Of a stretch of 64,000 bases of DNA, positions 12,080 to 25,726 are shown in pieces. The number at the start of each line of letters is the position of its first letter. Positions within the stretch are counted from its first letter, which is position 1. The stretch spans positions 620,001 through 684,000 of the forward strand of contig SMMW01000519.1 of NCBI GenBank assembly GCA_004794655.1. The letters are read 5' to 3'. Below the pieces are notes generated by a model that worked only from the letters and a program-made list of their open reading frames with translations, was not told the DNA's origin and searched no databases. The DNA comes from Marisa cornuarietis (lineage: Eukaryota; Mollusca; Gastropoda; Architaenioglossa; Ampullariidae). The position numbers and the translations under genes were made by a program.

Positions 12080-13395
12080 CTAGACTTGTTCCTACGGGAG
12101 ATAATTCTCATGTATTACGCACCGTTCACCAGGAGAAATGGATTGCTTCCCTTTGTTGTCTGAGCTGTTGTTGAAAGCCCGGGCTGGTCTCCATCCTTCC
12201 ACTCCTCCAGCCAATCGTCTTTAGCCTCACACCCTAGTCATTCTGGTTTTCGTATGCCATTCACGTAGACACCCGTCTGGACCACCCCACGATACCCGTT
12301 ACTGTCGTCAGAAGGCGGTTTATATGGGTGTTACAGATGATGTTGTGGGTACCATATGTTGAGTCAGGAATAAAATGTGAGGGTCAGCGAATGTACAACA
12401 AATTGAACTGTCTGTCTGTCTGTCTGTCTGTCCAGTTGTTTGTTCGCCGTTAAACCAGGCTGTCCTTTTCTCTTACCTTGTAAGCCTGGTTTATCAAGAG
12501 CTACCTTCGAATATATTCTACTCGCAGCTTTTGTTTTTGTTGCTGCCTTTGGAAGGGACAAGAGCTTCCATCTAGAGGTGAGTTCAAGGCTGGGGAGGAT
12601 GGAATGGGGCGAGAAAGGGAAGGGGTTAGGGTAGGTGTGTGAGGAGGGTGGCTGCTCCACCACATCTACAGGTGTTAGTTACTGTTGCTGATGATCTCTT
12701 CCAACTCTTGGAGTCCAGGCCTGTCACGTGGTGATGTGCTGAACTGGTTGCCAGGTGCCTTCTATTGCTCTCTTCCTCTATTCTAGACCTTTATTCACGG
12801 GATACTATATTTACCTGTACATTTTACCATGTCAAGTAATTTACCTTTTGTTTTGTTCTGTTACTCTCAATTAATGCTAGTTGTTGGTGTTTAAGTTTGC
12901 GTGTTATAATTGTTATATAATATTTATAATTGTTATAATTGTCCTGAAGCTTTCAGAGCTTGACATTTGTGTTGGAGTTATGTCTGGAAATTTCGTTACT
13001 TGTAATTTTTTGAGGGAATGAGGGCGGAAAACCATATCGAAGTTTGCCAGGATCGTTTAAGTTCAAGACACTTACGACAGTACAGTGTGCCACAGTTTTT
13101 TTTAGGTGGTGAGAGAGAGAGATCCAGAGAGAGAGAGAGAGAGAGAGAGAGAGCTATTCGGACTCAATGTAAGTCCATATTTGTTTACAACTTTTTTTTT
13201 CTTTGTTGAGGCAGCTTTTATTTTATCTTTCTCGCCGCGCACTGGACGTTAGTTTAAATACACATTCCTTGCCGAGGGAGGGTCTAGCCACTCTAGGGTG
13301 GGTGGGTGGGGGTGTGCTGACAGCTGCTCTCACAACACAGACACCAGACTGTTGGTTTGTTGTGCTAACATGTTACAACCTGTCGAACCTGGCCG
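12080..13395. other. intergenic, no gene recognised
   Basis: A TGTC tetranucleotide run is at 12408-12431 and a (GA)n run at 13108-13153. Nothing else is recognised. Confidence 0.5.
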
Positions 13396-14340
13396 ACTGT
13401 GTGTTGTGAGAACGTGTCACAGCAAGTGAAACACTTCCTCCTCGTAGTCATAATGTACCCGACATTCTTGATCGGGTATTGTACTAACATGTCAGTGTGG
13501 CAAACAACTCCTACTAATTGTGCTAACATGTCACTGTGTGTCAAACAACTGTGTCTACCAATTGTGCTAACATGTCACAGTGTGTCAAACGACTTTGTCT
13601 ACCAATTGTGCTAACATGTCACAGTGTGTCAAACGACTTTGTCTACTAATTGTGCTAACATGTCACAGTGTGTGAAACAACTCAGTCTGCTTATTGTGCT
13701 AACATGTCACAGTGTGTGAAACAACTCAGTCTGCTTATTGTGCTAACATGTCACAGTGTGTGAAACAACTCAGTCTGCTTATTGTGCTAACATGTCACAG
13801 TGTGTCAAACAACTCAGTCTGCTTATTGTGCTAACATGTCACAGTGTGTGAAACAACTCAGTCTGCTTATTGTGCTAACATGTCACAGTGTGTGAAACAA
13901 CTCAGTCTGCTTATTGTGCTAACATGTCACAGTGTGTCAAACGACTTTGTCTACCAATTGTGCTAACATGTCACAGTGTGTCAAACGACTTTGTCTACTA
14001 ATTGTGCTAACATGTTACAGTGTGTGAAACAACTCAGTCTGCTTATTGTGCTAACATGTCACAGTGTGTCAAACGACTTTGTCTACTAATTGTGCTAACA
14101 TGTCACAGTGTGTGAAACAACTCAGTCTGCTTATTGTGCTAACATGTCACAGTGTGTGAAACAACTCAGTCTGCTTGTTGTGCTAACATGTTACAGTGTG
14201 TGAAACAACTCAGTCTGCTTATTGTGCTAACATGTCACAGTGTGTGAAACAACTCAGTCTGCTTATTGTGCTAACATGTCACAGTGTGTGAAACAACTCA
14301 GTCTGCTTGTTGTGCTAACATGTTACAGTGTGTCAAACAG
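13396..14340. repeat. 44-bp minisatellite, mosaic of two unit types (about 21 copies)
   Basis: Every unit starts TTGTGCTAACATGTCACAG. One type continues with a GTGAAACAACTCAGTCTGC block, the other with TCAAACGACTTTGTCTAC. The two types are interspersed, as expected from unequal exchange and conversion. The first copies (13396-13520) are the most diverged. Confidence 0.95.
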
Positions 14341-14781
14341 ATTTACTCGTGTATTGACCTGCGATGCCGCAAGGTTTAACGATCACATGACTCCGTTTAA
14401 TAAATACAGCAGACAACATGCAGAATGATAACATGTGGAAACTGCAGAGAAGAAGCAGAAGAGGAAGAAGGCGACGAAGAAAGCTACCGACGACAAGAAC
14501 GACGACAGTACCAAGGAGAAACTCAATCATCAAGAACAAAAAGATCAAGGAGAGGAAGATCAAGAACAAGAAGCCGACCGACTCTTGACCCCTCAGGTCC
14601 CGCAGGCTTGTGATTACATCACCGATGTTAACATTCTCGTTCTTTGAGTTGATATTGAACGGCAGGGGGTGGGGGGGGGTGCGTGTGATCGATAAGCAAT
14701 CGAACCTTTTCCTAGCAGCCTTATTATTGTGAGAGTCGGGTGGGGTTTCCGGCCGCAGGAAACGTGATTATGTGCGCGCGC

Positions 14782-14825
<44 letters not shown>

Positions 14826-15250
14826 AAGGTTGTCGCCACCACAGGTACAACACAGACTACATTGTTCTGTGAACACAAAATGATGGCGTAGTCACTCGCT
14901 CAAAACGGTATGACGGGAGTCCGCATGGCATTAGGCACTCGTCATCTAAAATCACACTAACCTTCAGTACACCTCAAATAATTAATATATCAACAAACAA
15001 ACAAACAAACAAAGTTCTGTAGGCATGCACCCGGAATCGGCAGCCCGACGGAAGTTGATAGAACTCTCCCGATAAGTCATGCTTATCATCTCAAAGAACA
15101 CTTTCGAAAATGTCTGCCTTTTATACTGTGACCCACACAAAAATATACACAAGACAACATGGACTTCCCCAGATGGTCAGACGGAAAACCAGATCAACCA
15201 TATAACGGTTCGTCAAAAGTGGAGAAGGAGTCACTAACATGTGAGAGTGA
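14341..15250. other. intergenic; purine-rich stretch and (GT)n
   Basis: 14440-14580 is strongly A/G-rich (GAAGAAG-type), opening Lys/Glu/Arg-rich frames that I do not regard as genes. A (CG)n-(TG)n run is at 14774-14823, and a (CAAA)n run at 14993-15012. Confidence 0.5.
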
Positions 15251-15254
15251 GAAG

Positions 15255-16740
15255 AGGAGTAGATGTTGCATCAGACCACCAGCTCCTAATAGCAGTCTTC
15301 AAGATCAAGCTGAAATCCTTCATCGATACAGCAGGCAGACCACACCACAAGTTCAATACTCAGTACCTCAAGAACAAGGAGACAAGGGAAATTTATCTTT
15401 GAAATAAAGAATAAGTATGAGGCCCGTTCATGACTGACAGAAGAATCAGTGGAAGAACACTGGTCAACACTCAAGAGCATTTGGAAGACAACCTGTACAG
15501 ATGTTCTAGGGAAGAGGGATAGAAAACATAAGGAATGGATGACTCCAGAGACTTGGGCAAAGATTGAATCAAGAAAAGGACTGAAACAGAAGCTCAACCA
15601 GTGCCAAGACCAGCAAGAGAAAGAGGGTCTCAGAGCAAAATACTGGGAAGCCAAGCGCCAAGTGAAGAGATCGGTAAGGGAGAACAAGAGACGCTTCGCC
15701 CATGAACTGACAGAGGAAGCAGAGACAGCAGCCATAGAGGGAAATGTGAAACGAATATACGAAATAACACGAACAGGAGCGTAAACCCAAACAAGCTGGT
15801 GAAAGACAAAGATGGTAAGATCGCAACAAACGATGCAGGACAAAGAGACCGCTGATGGAGCACTTCGAAAAGATGCTGAATACACCTCATCCACCATCCT
15901 TACCTGACATACCACCAGCAACTGCACAACTTCACGTCAACACCAGCCCTCCCACTAAGACAGAAATCATCAAAGCTATCACAAGCATGAAAAATGGCAA
16001 AGCAGCAGGGCTGGCCAGAAGCACTAAAAACAGACCAAGAAACAACCGCAACAGTTTCACAGCGCCTCCTACACAAGATCTGGGAACAAGAGCTAGTCCC
16101 AACAGACTGAAATTAGGTCACCTGGTCAAACTACCAAAGAAAGGATCATGCTACTGTCCATCCCAGCAAAGTCCTGACAAGGATAATACTAGAGAGACTG
16201 AAGAAGACACTAGACAAGAGACTGAGACCAGAACAAGCAGGGTTTCGCCAGGATGTCATGTACTGACCACATTGCAAGCCTCCGTATAATCATAGAACAG
16301 TCCATAGAATGGCAATCCTCCCTTTATATAACTTTGTGGATTTTGAGAAGGCCTTTGACAGTGTAGATAGGGAGGTCATCTGGAGGCTGATGAATCACTA
16401 TGGTATTCCGTCTAAGTTCATAAACATCATCCAGGGATTGTATGAAGACTCATCCTGCCAAGTTATCCGTAACGGCAAACTCACTAAACCTTTTGTAATG
16501 AAGACTGGCGTAAGACAGGGTTGCATATTATCACCGACAATCTTCCTGATGGTCATAGACTGGATTATGCGTAAGACAACCCAAGACAACAACACGAGGC
16601 AAAGGATGCCGGAACCACATGTGCCCAACTGAGGGGTGGGGGTGGGGGGTGGGCTGCCCAAAACCAGGTCCGCTGGCGAGGTGTCGTTGCGGCCCTATGC
16701 TCCTCGAGGAGTAGCAAGGAATGATGATGATTATACTCTG
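15255..16740 (+). mobile_element. RTE/BovB-like LINE relic (endonuclease end, linker, RT, C-terminal end)
   Basis: Pieces appear in order. DVASDHQLL near 15261 is the last AP-endonuclease motif. The linker is a basic region at 15449-15784. RT block: FVDFEKAFDSVDREVIWRLM at about 16330-16390, then GVRQGCILSP and DWIMRKTT. The YADD region is deleted after about 16631. QVRWRGVVAALCSSR at 16668-16712 matches the family's C-terminus. An ATGATGATGATT microsatellite at 16721-16732 is the usual RTE 3' tail. Several frameshifts and an internal deletion make it inactive. Confidence 0.85.
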
Positions 16741-16829
16741 AAGATCACTCTGGGCTCTCGCAAGCAATTTTTGAGCGGGTGTGTACAAGACGATTCAGCT
16801 GCTCTTGTTATTCACTGTTAAATTGTTGT

Positions 16830-17310
16830 AAAAACAGAATGCACACTTTATGAGATTTATACAATAACAATCTTCTGGATACTGAAAAAGACTTCAGCTT
16901 CCGGAGAAGGGAAAGTTGTTGTTGAGCCTTCATCACGATGACCTGAGTGTTGGGATCCCAGAGAAGTCTCCTCTGGAAGATAGGGCCCAGGTGTTTAAAA
17001 GTAGGGAAAATGTCCACCTCCTTGTCGTGGATGACACTGACGGGACTTGGTGGAGAATTCCGACAGAAACTAAAGACAATCTCTGGTTTTACCAACATTA
17101 GGTTCTAAGAAACTGTCATCGCCACTGGCGATATAATCGTCCAGCGATGCACAATGGTTGTCGACAGGTCCGCTGAGAAATGAGAGCAGCGCAGTGTCAC
17201 CGGAGACTTTGACAAGACATTGTCCTTCGTGATCACTGCCACAGCTGTTCACATGCTGGATAAATAGAAGTGGGGATAAAACACAGTCTACAAGCGGAAG
17301 ATCCATGGCA
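16830..17310 (-). mobile_element. CR1/Rex1-like LINE fragment (RT and post-RT region)
   Basis: Minus-strand reading from 17306 gives CVLSPLLFIQHVNSC, then a damaged active-site region and a DDSFLEPNVGKT block. A second frame from 17098 gives NSPPSPVSVIHDKEVDIFPT, then KHLG and LLRKLKSFSVSRRLLL. These are consecutive conserved blocks of Rex1/CR1-type elements. The same family occurs on the plus strand at 40430-41515. The fragment abuts the RTE relic on one side and a minisatellite on the other. Confidence 0.75.
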
Positions 17311-17820
17311 CCAGCTGATGGCCAACGGAAAATTCTTCAATGGACCCTCGTGTGACTATTACACCTGTTTATGGCACGGACCCTAGTGTGACGTGTTAGG
17401 ACCAGCTGTTTGTGGCATGGACTCTAGTGTGATGTGTTAGGACCAGATGTTAGTGGCACGGACCCTAGTGTGACGTGTTAGGACCAGCTGTTTGTGGCAT
17501 GGACCCTAGTGTGATGTGTTAGAACCAGTTAGTGGCACGGACCCTAGTGTGACGTGTTAGGACCAGCTGTTAGTGGCACGGACCCTAGTGTGACGTGTTA
17601 GGACCAGCTGTTAGTGGCACGGACCCTAGTGTGACGTGTTAGGACCACCTGTTAGTGGCACGGACCCTAGTGTGACGTGTTAGGACCACCTGTTAGTGGC
17701 ACGGACCCTAGTGTGACGTGTTAGGAAAACCTGTTAGTGGCATGGACCCTAGCGTGACGTGTTAAAAGCAGCTGTTAGTGGCACGGACTCTAGTGTGACG
17801 TGTTGGAGGCAGTTGTTGTG
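17310..17820. repeat. 41-bp minisatellite (about 12 copies)
   Basis: The unit contains GGCACGGACCCTAGTGTGAC, then GTGTTAGGACCAGCTGTTAGT. Copies are nearly identical in the middle and diverge at both edges. Confidence 0.95.
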
Positions 17821-19130
17821 TCGAGAGAGCTGATTACAAAAGGCAAAGCACTCACAAGTGAATGTCATGCAAGCGAAGCAACTCTGTGAACTTTCCAAGT
17901 AGTTGGGACTCCAGTACGACTCCAGAGTTCAGGGCTGTCTCGAGAGTTCAAGTAGTTGTGACTCTTGAGTTCAAGTAGTTTCGAGACTGAGAATGGATTA
18001 TTGTCTGCCTTAGTCTTGCTCTACGCGCCAGCAAATAATACTTTGTGACTGACAGCGACTAACACAAACAGTTGTCTGGACTGGTAGGGTGGTGTTTTAA
18101 ACTGGCACACCCACCCAACCACCTCCACTACCCTAAACAACAGAGAGAGAGGGAGAGAATTTGGGGAGAGGAAATTCTCAAGTTAGACGATGGTGCGAAT
18201 GACTATGTATATTATAATAATATTTTACAAAACACGCATAAATGCACCAGGGTCTGGCTCTCGAGCCTCGCACTGCTGTACAGTCAGAGTTAGTTCCCCC
18301 TACCTACTAACCACCAACACCCAACACACCCACGTTTTCGGCGGGTAACAATGGTCCACCCTCACTCACTTTCTCTCTCGTCTTGCCACTGGCTCAGCGC
18401 GCATGCGTCAAGGACCCAGAGTGTGCGGGGCACTGCCAGGAATCTGTGTCAGTGTCACTGTCGCCCCCCCGTCCCACCCGTCTGTGAGCAGATTCACCAG
18501 GCTGCGCTGCCACCTTCACCCGGAGCTGAATAACAAAGCCGGGTAGCGGGCGACATTCTCATTTTAATCTCTACTAAACATTTACCGGTATCTATGTGGT
18601 CTTATCGGGTTCTTCTTGCCCTACAGCCCTGGAGTTGAAAGAAGACACGCGAACAAAGTAGATGACATCAAGGGAATGAAAGGTGTATCGATCGTTAGGT
18701 GAGTTTTTTTTTGGCCAGGTAAAAACACACCTGGTGGTCAAAGTCGCCAGTCGCCTGTAGGAGACAGGGGTGCTGCTCTGGCACCTGACACGCCCCGTCA
18801 CCTGCGTTGTGTCCACCTCCTGCACTCGCACAGCCGTGTGGATTTCACAGTCAAACCTTCGCAGCTCTTATTTTTTTCTTGGCTGCTGACATTTCCCAGG
18901 TGAGGAGAGGAGTGGTGCATGCAGACAAATTCTTTAGTTTCACCGCGCGACAAATCGAGTGACGACGGAGAAGTCCGCTCCGGTGGACGTTCAGACGTGC
19001 CGTTGCCGTAGCGACGGTCCAGCAGGTCCGGTGCTGTGCGGGAGGTGCAGGCTGGAGGAGACTGACTCTGTGTGGGAGAAGCACACCTCTGAACCGTTCT
19101 TCTGTGTGGCACACGCAGCAAACTGTCACC
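17821..19130. other. upstream region of LRRC74A, no gene recognised
   Basis: No convincing ORF. A potential 3' splice site (CACACGCAG) at 19110-19118 precedes the LRRC74A start codon, so a 5' UTR exon may lie further upstream. No TATA box was found near the start. Confidence 0.4.
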
Positions 19131-21826
19131 ATGGCAACGCTGTCTATGTACTCGAAGAAAGAACCAGTAAAAATCAGGAGACAGGTGAGCAATGGGGGGG
19201 GGGGCAAAAACTAAGGGAGACAAGTAAGCAGGAGTCTGTATTGTCACGTGGTTAATGTAGACTGAGTACGAATGTTTGCAAACTGTACTTTGCACATGTC
19301 GACTACAATTCTCACCTGTCTGTCAACATTCATTGAACACCTTTCTACTGATTTGCCTTATTTCTCTTGATAGCCTGTTTCATAAAGAGCAATAGTGCGA
19401 CTTGTCCACCCTGAATGTAATACTGTGCCATACAAATCTACATCTGCCACAGCACCCGGGGTGCGCAGCGCGTGTACTCACAATCGTCCCTGGTTTCCTG
19501 TAGCAATCAGCTAGCAAAGTTGGAGGAGAGAGAGACAGTGTGTGTGTGTGTGTGTGTGTTTGAAACAAGCGATAATGTCTTAGACCACAAAGTCCGTATT
19601 GTCAGGCTGTACAGTGGCAGTGGCGCCACCTGGCAGTAAAACAGTAAATTTTCGTGGGTACCACTGGCGCGGCCGCCATGATCCTCAGACACGACATAAG
19701 CCGCCTTGAGAAACCGCTGGCCCTGCCTGCAGGCTGTCGGCACTTGGCACTTGGCGAGGCCATAAACTTTCCCACTAGGGCCGTGAACTGCTGCCTCCAC
19801 TCCTGTAGCTTCAGTGACGTACTCGGCCCTCCGTAGTGGCGTTAGTTTCAAACAACAACTTGTATTACTGCAAGTCCCTGGTCTCAATAGACGATCCGGC
19901 ATCGTGTTGATATAGCGACGTACGCCGCCAGCCTGCGTGAGTTGAGTGGTATAACCCACCCATTCTAAACTAAACAATCAGAATTGTTTTTATACGTGAC
20001 GCAACTCCTCGCTCTGCTTTCCTTGAGTGACGTCGTGAACGGAATTCTGGTGTGGAACAGTCTGCTAATGTACTGCTACAGGATACGCTAATGTGCTGCT
20101 ATATGGTATACTAACGCTAGATGAGTAGCTCATGTACTGATGCGCTAATGTACTGCTACAGGATACAATAATGTACTGCTATATTATATACTAGAGGATT
20201 AGCTACAGTACTGATACGCTAACGTACTGTTACAGGATACGCTAATGTCCTGCTACATGATATACTAAAGTAATGCTAGATGATTAGCTAATGTACTGTT
20301 ACAGGATACGCTAATGTACTGCTACAGGATACAATAATGTACTGCTATATTATATACTAGAGGATTAGCTACAGTACTGATACGCTAACGTACTGTTACA
20401 GGATACGCTAATGTCCTGGTACATGATATACTAAAGTAATGCTAGATGATTAGCTAATGTACTGTTACAGGATACGCTAATGTCCTGGTACATGATATAC
20501 TAAAGTAATGCTAGATGATTAGCTAATGTACTGTTACAGGATACGCTAATGTACTGCTACATTATACATTAATGTAATGCTAGATGATTAGCTAATGTAC
20601 TGCTACATTATACATTAATGTAATGCTAGATGATTAGCTAATGCACTGCTATATTATACGCTAATATACTGCAACAAGATACGCTAATGTACTGCTAGAT
20701 GATATACTAAAGTAATGCTAGATGAGTTGCTACAGTACTGATACGCAAATGTACTATTACATGATACATGATACATTAATGTACTGTTATAATGCTAATA
20801 TGATATACTAAAGTAACGCTAGATGATTAGCTACAGTACTGATACGCTAATGTAGCATTACATGATACATTAATGTACTGCTATAATGCTAATATGATAT
20901 ACTAAAGTAACGCTAGATGATTAGCTACAGTACTGATACGCTAATGTAGCATTACATGATACATCAATGTACTGTTATAATGCTAATATGATATACTAAA
21001 GTAACGCTAGATGATTAGCTACAGTACTGATACGCTAATGTAGCATTACATGATACATTAATGTACTGTTATAATGCTAATATGATATACTAAAGTAACG
21101 CTAGATGATTAGCTACAGTACTGATACGCTAATGTACTATTACATGATACATCAATGTACTGTTATAATGCTAATATGATATACTAAAGTAACGCTAGAT
21201 GATTAGCTACAGTACTGATACGCTAATGTACTATTACATGATACATTAATGTACTGTTATAATGCTAATATGATATACTAAAGTAACGCTAGATGATTAG
21301 CTACAGTACTGATACGCTAATGTACTATTACATGATACATTAATGTACTGCTATAATGCTAATATGATATACTTAAGTAATGCTAGACGAGTAGCTAATG
21401 TACTGCTATATTATACGCTAATGTACTGCTACAGGATACGCTAATGTACTGCTAGATGATTAACTAATGGAGTGGCATAACAAGAAGTTGCTGGCAGTGC
21501 GTGTGGAGAAGTCACCAGGGACAAGAGCGGGTGGTGATGGCTAAAAACGACTTTGTTCAGCGGTAGTCACTTGGGGCACAGACATTATGTGGGTGGAGGA
21601 AGATGACTTATTTTGCTCGGGTCACAGAGGGCAAGGGGTATTAGTGTGGTTTGGTTGAAAAGGAATTTGTTTTGTTGGGGTCACGAGACTCGTGGTGAGC
21701 ACCACGACCAGCGATCTTTGGCCTTTGACCTTCTGGAGGAAGTCATAGCGACCACCTGAATATCTGACAGTTACGACGAGGGGGGAGGGGAGGATGGAGA
21801 CACACGCAAACCAGACAAACACAGTC

Positions 21827-21888
<62 letters not shown>

Positions 21889-22377
21889 AATACAAATACA
21901 CGCGCTTACACAGGCCTGACGATAGGGAGGAACAGGGGGATCTACTGTACCCGGGCCCGGCCTTGGCCAGTGTTTTTTTTTCATTTTTCCACACTCTGGG
22001 GATTTTTTTTCTGTGGAGCGGGGTCCTACAAGTTTGATTGTTTACCGTCAGTTTTCCTCATTTACTAACCACTCACGTGTAGACAACTCTATATTCAAGT
22101 AGTGATGTAGATCCTAGTGCACTTGTCCTAATGTGTGTAGTCTATAACACGTTACTGAATGAAATGTAGATACTGACAATCAAATTGTAAGCAGATTATT
22201 ATTATCAGACGAAGGGAGATGAAATAACACGAAAAGAGCCGCATATCAGCGGTGATATCAAACTGTAGTAACGAGCACTTGATACAGTCTCTTTAATGAC
22301 ACAAAGCCGTTATGTTTACCTGGACTTGTTGGTACTACGCCTGTCACTCGCCACCACCACCACCATCATCATCATCA

Positions 22378-22454
<77 letters not shown>

Positions 22455-24658
22455 ACACTGTCTAGATACAAGTCTAGAACTTTGTCCATAATGTATAGTG
22501 CCTTATCATAATGTATCACCGGCTGTTGCTGGTGACCATCAAGAAGGTGCAGGTAGTCACTGGTGACTGGAGTGTAAGGCTACAGTTTTCGCGGGGCCAC
22601 TTTTTTCTGAGGGCAGTGACCTTCCTACCTTTTCCTTTTATAACTCTGTCAGGTACCCACTTGGGTCGAATGGGTATGCTGGATTCCACCTGGGTATTGA
22701 TCCGTGTAGTTAATACGTTAACTGACTGTTAAACCCAAGTATCTACAGACCATGTAGCTGACACGTGAACACGCTGTTAAACGCATGTATATACAGACCA
22801 TATAGTAGTTAACGTGTTAGCAGGCTGCTAAACCCATGTACTTACTCTGGTTTTCCTCTCATCTCCCTCTCCTCTTCCTTCAAGTGCAAGATCACTGCTT
22901 TTCCGCTAAGTAAGTAAGTAAGTAAGTAAACCAACCAACCAACCAACCAACCAACCAACCAACCAACCAACCAACCAACCAGATGTTTGTGGAAGCAACA
23001 GTAGTCCCGAGAGGTGAGGCGTGCTCATGCCCAACAGCAAATTTGCTTGACACTGACGAGAGATAAAGAGGAAATTCGCGTGATGTTGACGAGAGATAAA
23101 GAGGAAATTTGCGTGATGTTGACGAGAGATAAAGAGGAAATTTGCGTGATGTTGACGAGAGATAAAGAGGAAATTTGCGTGATGTTGACGAGAGATAAAG
23201 AGGAAATTTGCGTGATGTTGACGAGAGATAAAGAGGAAATTTGCGTGATGTTGACGAGAGATAAAGAGGAAATTTGCGTGATGTTGACGAGAGATAAAGA
23301 GGAAATTTGCGTGATGTTGACGAGAGATAAAGAGGAAATTTGCGTGATGTTGACGAGAGATAAAGAGGAAATTTGCGTGATGTTGACGAGAGATAAACTG
23401 ACGCTGATAGTGTTTAGAGATAAACACGAAAGTCTAGTTTGACAGAAATGTTTATAGAAAACCATTTAGTCTCAAGCAGAAGGGCAGCTGGACCGACGCC
23501 ATGCTGGTCAGCCATAACAAAATGCAGATGCCACGTGTTACGTCCTCAAAACGCTACGTTGTTAGAACACGTGACAAGCAACGTTCTGTAGATCCGTGTC
23601 CGAACACGACAGTTAAAACAAAACAAAAAAAAAATAAATAAAAAAACTGTTTGTTTTTGCAGACAATAAGCCGCACGAGCAGCAGAAGGTCACGTGCTGA
23701 AAGCAGCCACTCAAAGAAACCAGCCGACAAAGGGCAAAGTTCGGGCAGCGAGAGTGAAGATGAGGATACCCGGACACGAGTCTCTGATTTTGACAATGCA
23801 GGTGTGGACATTACGGACGAGAAAGCATGGGAAACCGACCTTGAACCTGAAGGTATGTTGACACACAGGTGTGGTCTGCACTGTACACTCCTGGACTAAT
23901 GAACAATCATTTTGTTAGTTTCTCCTAACTCGCTTTTTTTTTTTAGAAGAAATTATCGATAGTCAACATAGCAATGATTATTAAATTAACCTCAACAGAT
24001 ACATTATTATTTGATTAGCTCTAAAATTCTAATGTCACAGACCTACTTTATTATCATTAGCTCTAAATCACATCGATATCTACATATCACACACCTGCTG
24101 AGACATTAACAACTGATTTCGTTGGATGCAATCCTGTCGCAAACTCCTATCCCCTCTCTTACACTTAATGTGTGTGTGTGTGTGTGTGTGTGTTACACAA
24201 AGTCTCTCGAGTACTTACACACAGAGACAAAATGCACCCACCCTGTTATGTACCCAAAGACAGAGAGATACTACTGACTGAAGCCATCCTAACTTTTCGG
24301 ATAAAGTCGAATTTATGACTATAATTATCTTTCAAATTTGAGAAATCTTATTTAAACAATTCAGACATTGCCACACATTAGACAACATGTCACATGTTAA
24401 TATGTCACCTATCACACAGTATGTCTGATTAGTAAGACAGCTGACCTATTAGTCCTTTAACCCTTGGCTTCTTAGTCTCGGAGGCGAACTCATCCTACGA
24501 TCACAGCGGGCGGAAGTTGTACCTGGAAGAGTGCGCGCGCCTCGGGGTCATCCCGGTGTCGTACTTCCTGCGTCACATGACCAGCCGGCAGCTGCACATG
24601 AAGCACCACGGCCTGCGGCACAGTGACATGTTGGCCATGTCCTCCGTCCTCGTGGTCA

Positions 24659-24690
<32 letters not shown>

Positions 24691-25591
24691 AAGAGATCAC
24701 TGTAGAGAGGTAGCACTGACTCCGACATGTTGGTGCGCGCAATACACTTACACTATCTCCCCCCACCCCGTGTACTCCCCCCCCAGTAATAACACAGCGC
24801 ACGTCAGTTGATTATTAATAAAAGTTTTGTCTATGCAGTTCAAAAATGCAAAACAACAGGTCCTGCCACTGATCCAAATAAGAAGTGAGTGAACACTGTC
24901 CAGTCTGAACTATCACGCATTTGACGGCTACACCTGTTTACATATTCATCCGCCACTTTGACAGAAAATGTTCTTGCTGTGTGGAGAGCTCTACCCGTGC
25001 TACGTACAAAAGTAGGCGGCGCATGGATCGTTGATCTTGGGCGTTTGTCGATGGCTCCACCCTCGCGCAGACTCGAGACATGTCGGGTACAGAATTGTGA
25101 CGACTGCTCCGTGCTCACAGGTGTCGTCCTCCATCACCCCGAGGCCTGAGACTAACTGCTCAGAGCAGAACGGGTACTGTCCGTACTGGATAGTCACTCA
25201 ACACCCTGTCACAGGAGTAGGTTTGCACATCACTTTGCAAGATCGCACGTGAGCTGTGTAACTGATGAAGGGTGTGTTTACAGTTTGTGTATGTATACCT
25301 GCCTTGATACATCTGCCATGTATTTCTGGACAATAGTTGTTGTACTCTACCTTAGCTGATCTCTCCATTGCTAGTACTCTACCCCAGGTATAGTCTCTCT
25401 ACTGTAGAGTACAAGCAGTGAGTACAAGCAGTGCTGTCAGATTTGTCTGGTTTGCAGTCCAACACATCCATCTTGTCTCTGGATCTGTCCGACAACTGCC
25501 TGGGTTACCACGGCGGTCTGGCTGTATGCGACATGCTCAAGGAAAACTGCTTCATCTCAGAACTCGTGAGAGTTTGCACCTACCATCCTCC

Positions 25592-25647
<56 letters not shown>

Positions 25648-25689
25648 CTTGCTGGATAATGTAGGTGTCTGTCTGCTGTGTCCACAACT

Positions 25690-25726
<37 letters not shown>

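Noticed and set aside
13396..14340. CRISPR-like appearance of regularly spaced repeats
   Set aside because: The whole 44-bp unit repeats, with no unique spacers, and the genome is eukaryotic.
18798..19295. 165-codon minus ORF around LRRC74A exon 1
   Set aside because: No domain, overlaps the plus-strand start exon that fits in phase with exon 2.
22296..22519. His-Thr repeat ORFs
   Set aside because: Translation of the (CA)n microsatellite.
22906..23465. Three overlapping ORFs of 142-173 codons with 11-residue repeats
   Set aside because: The period of 33 bp is divisible by three, so any stop-free unit opens both strands. They are intronic to LRRC74A.
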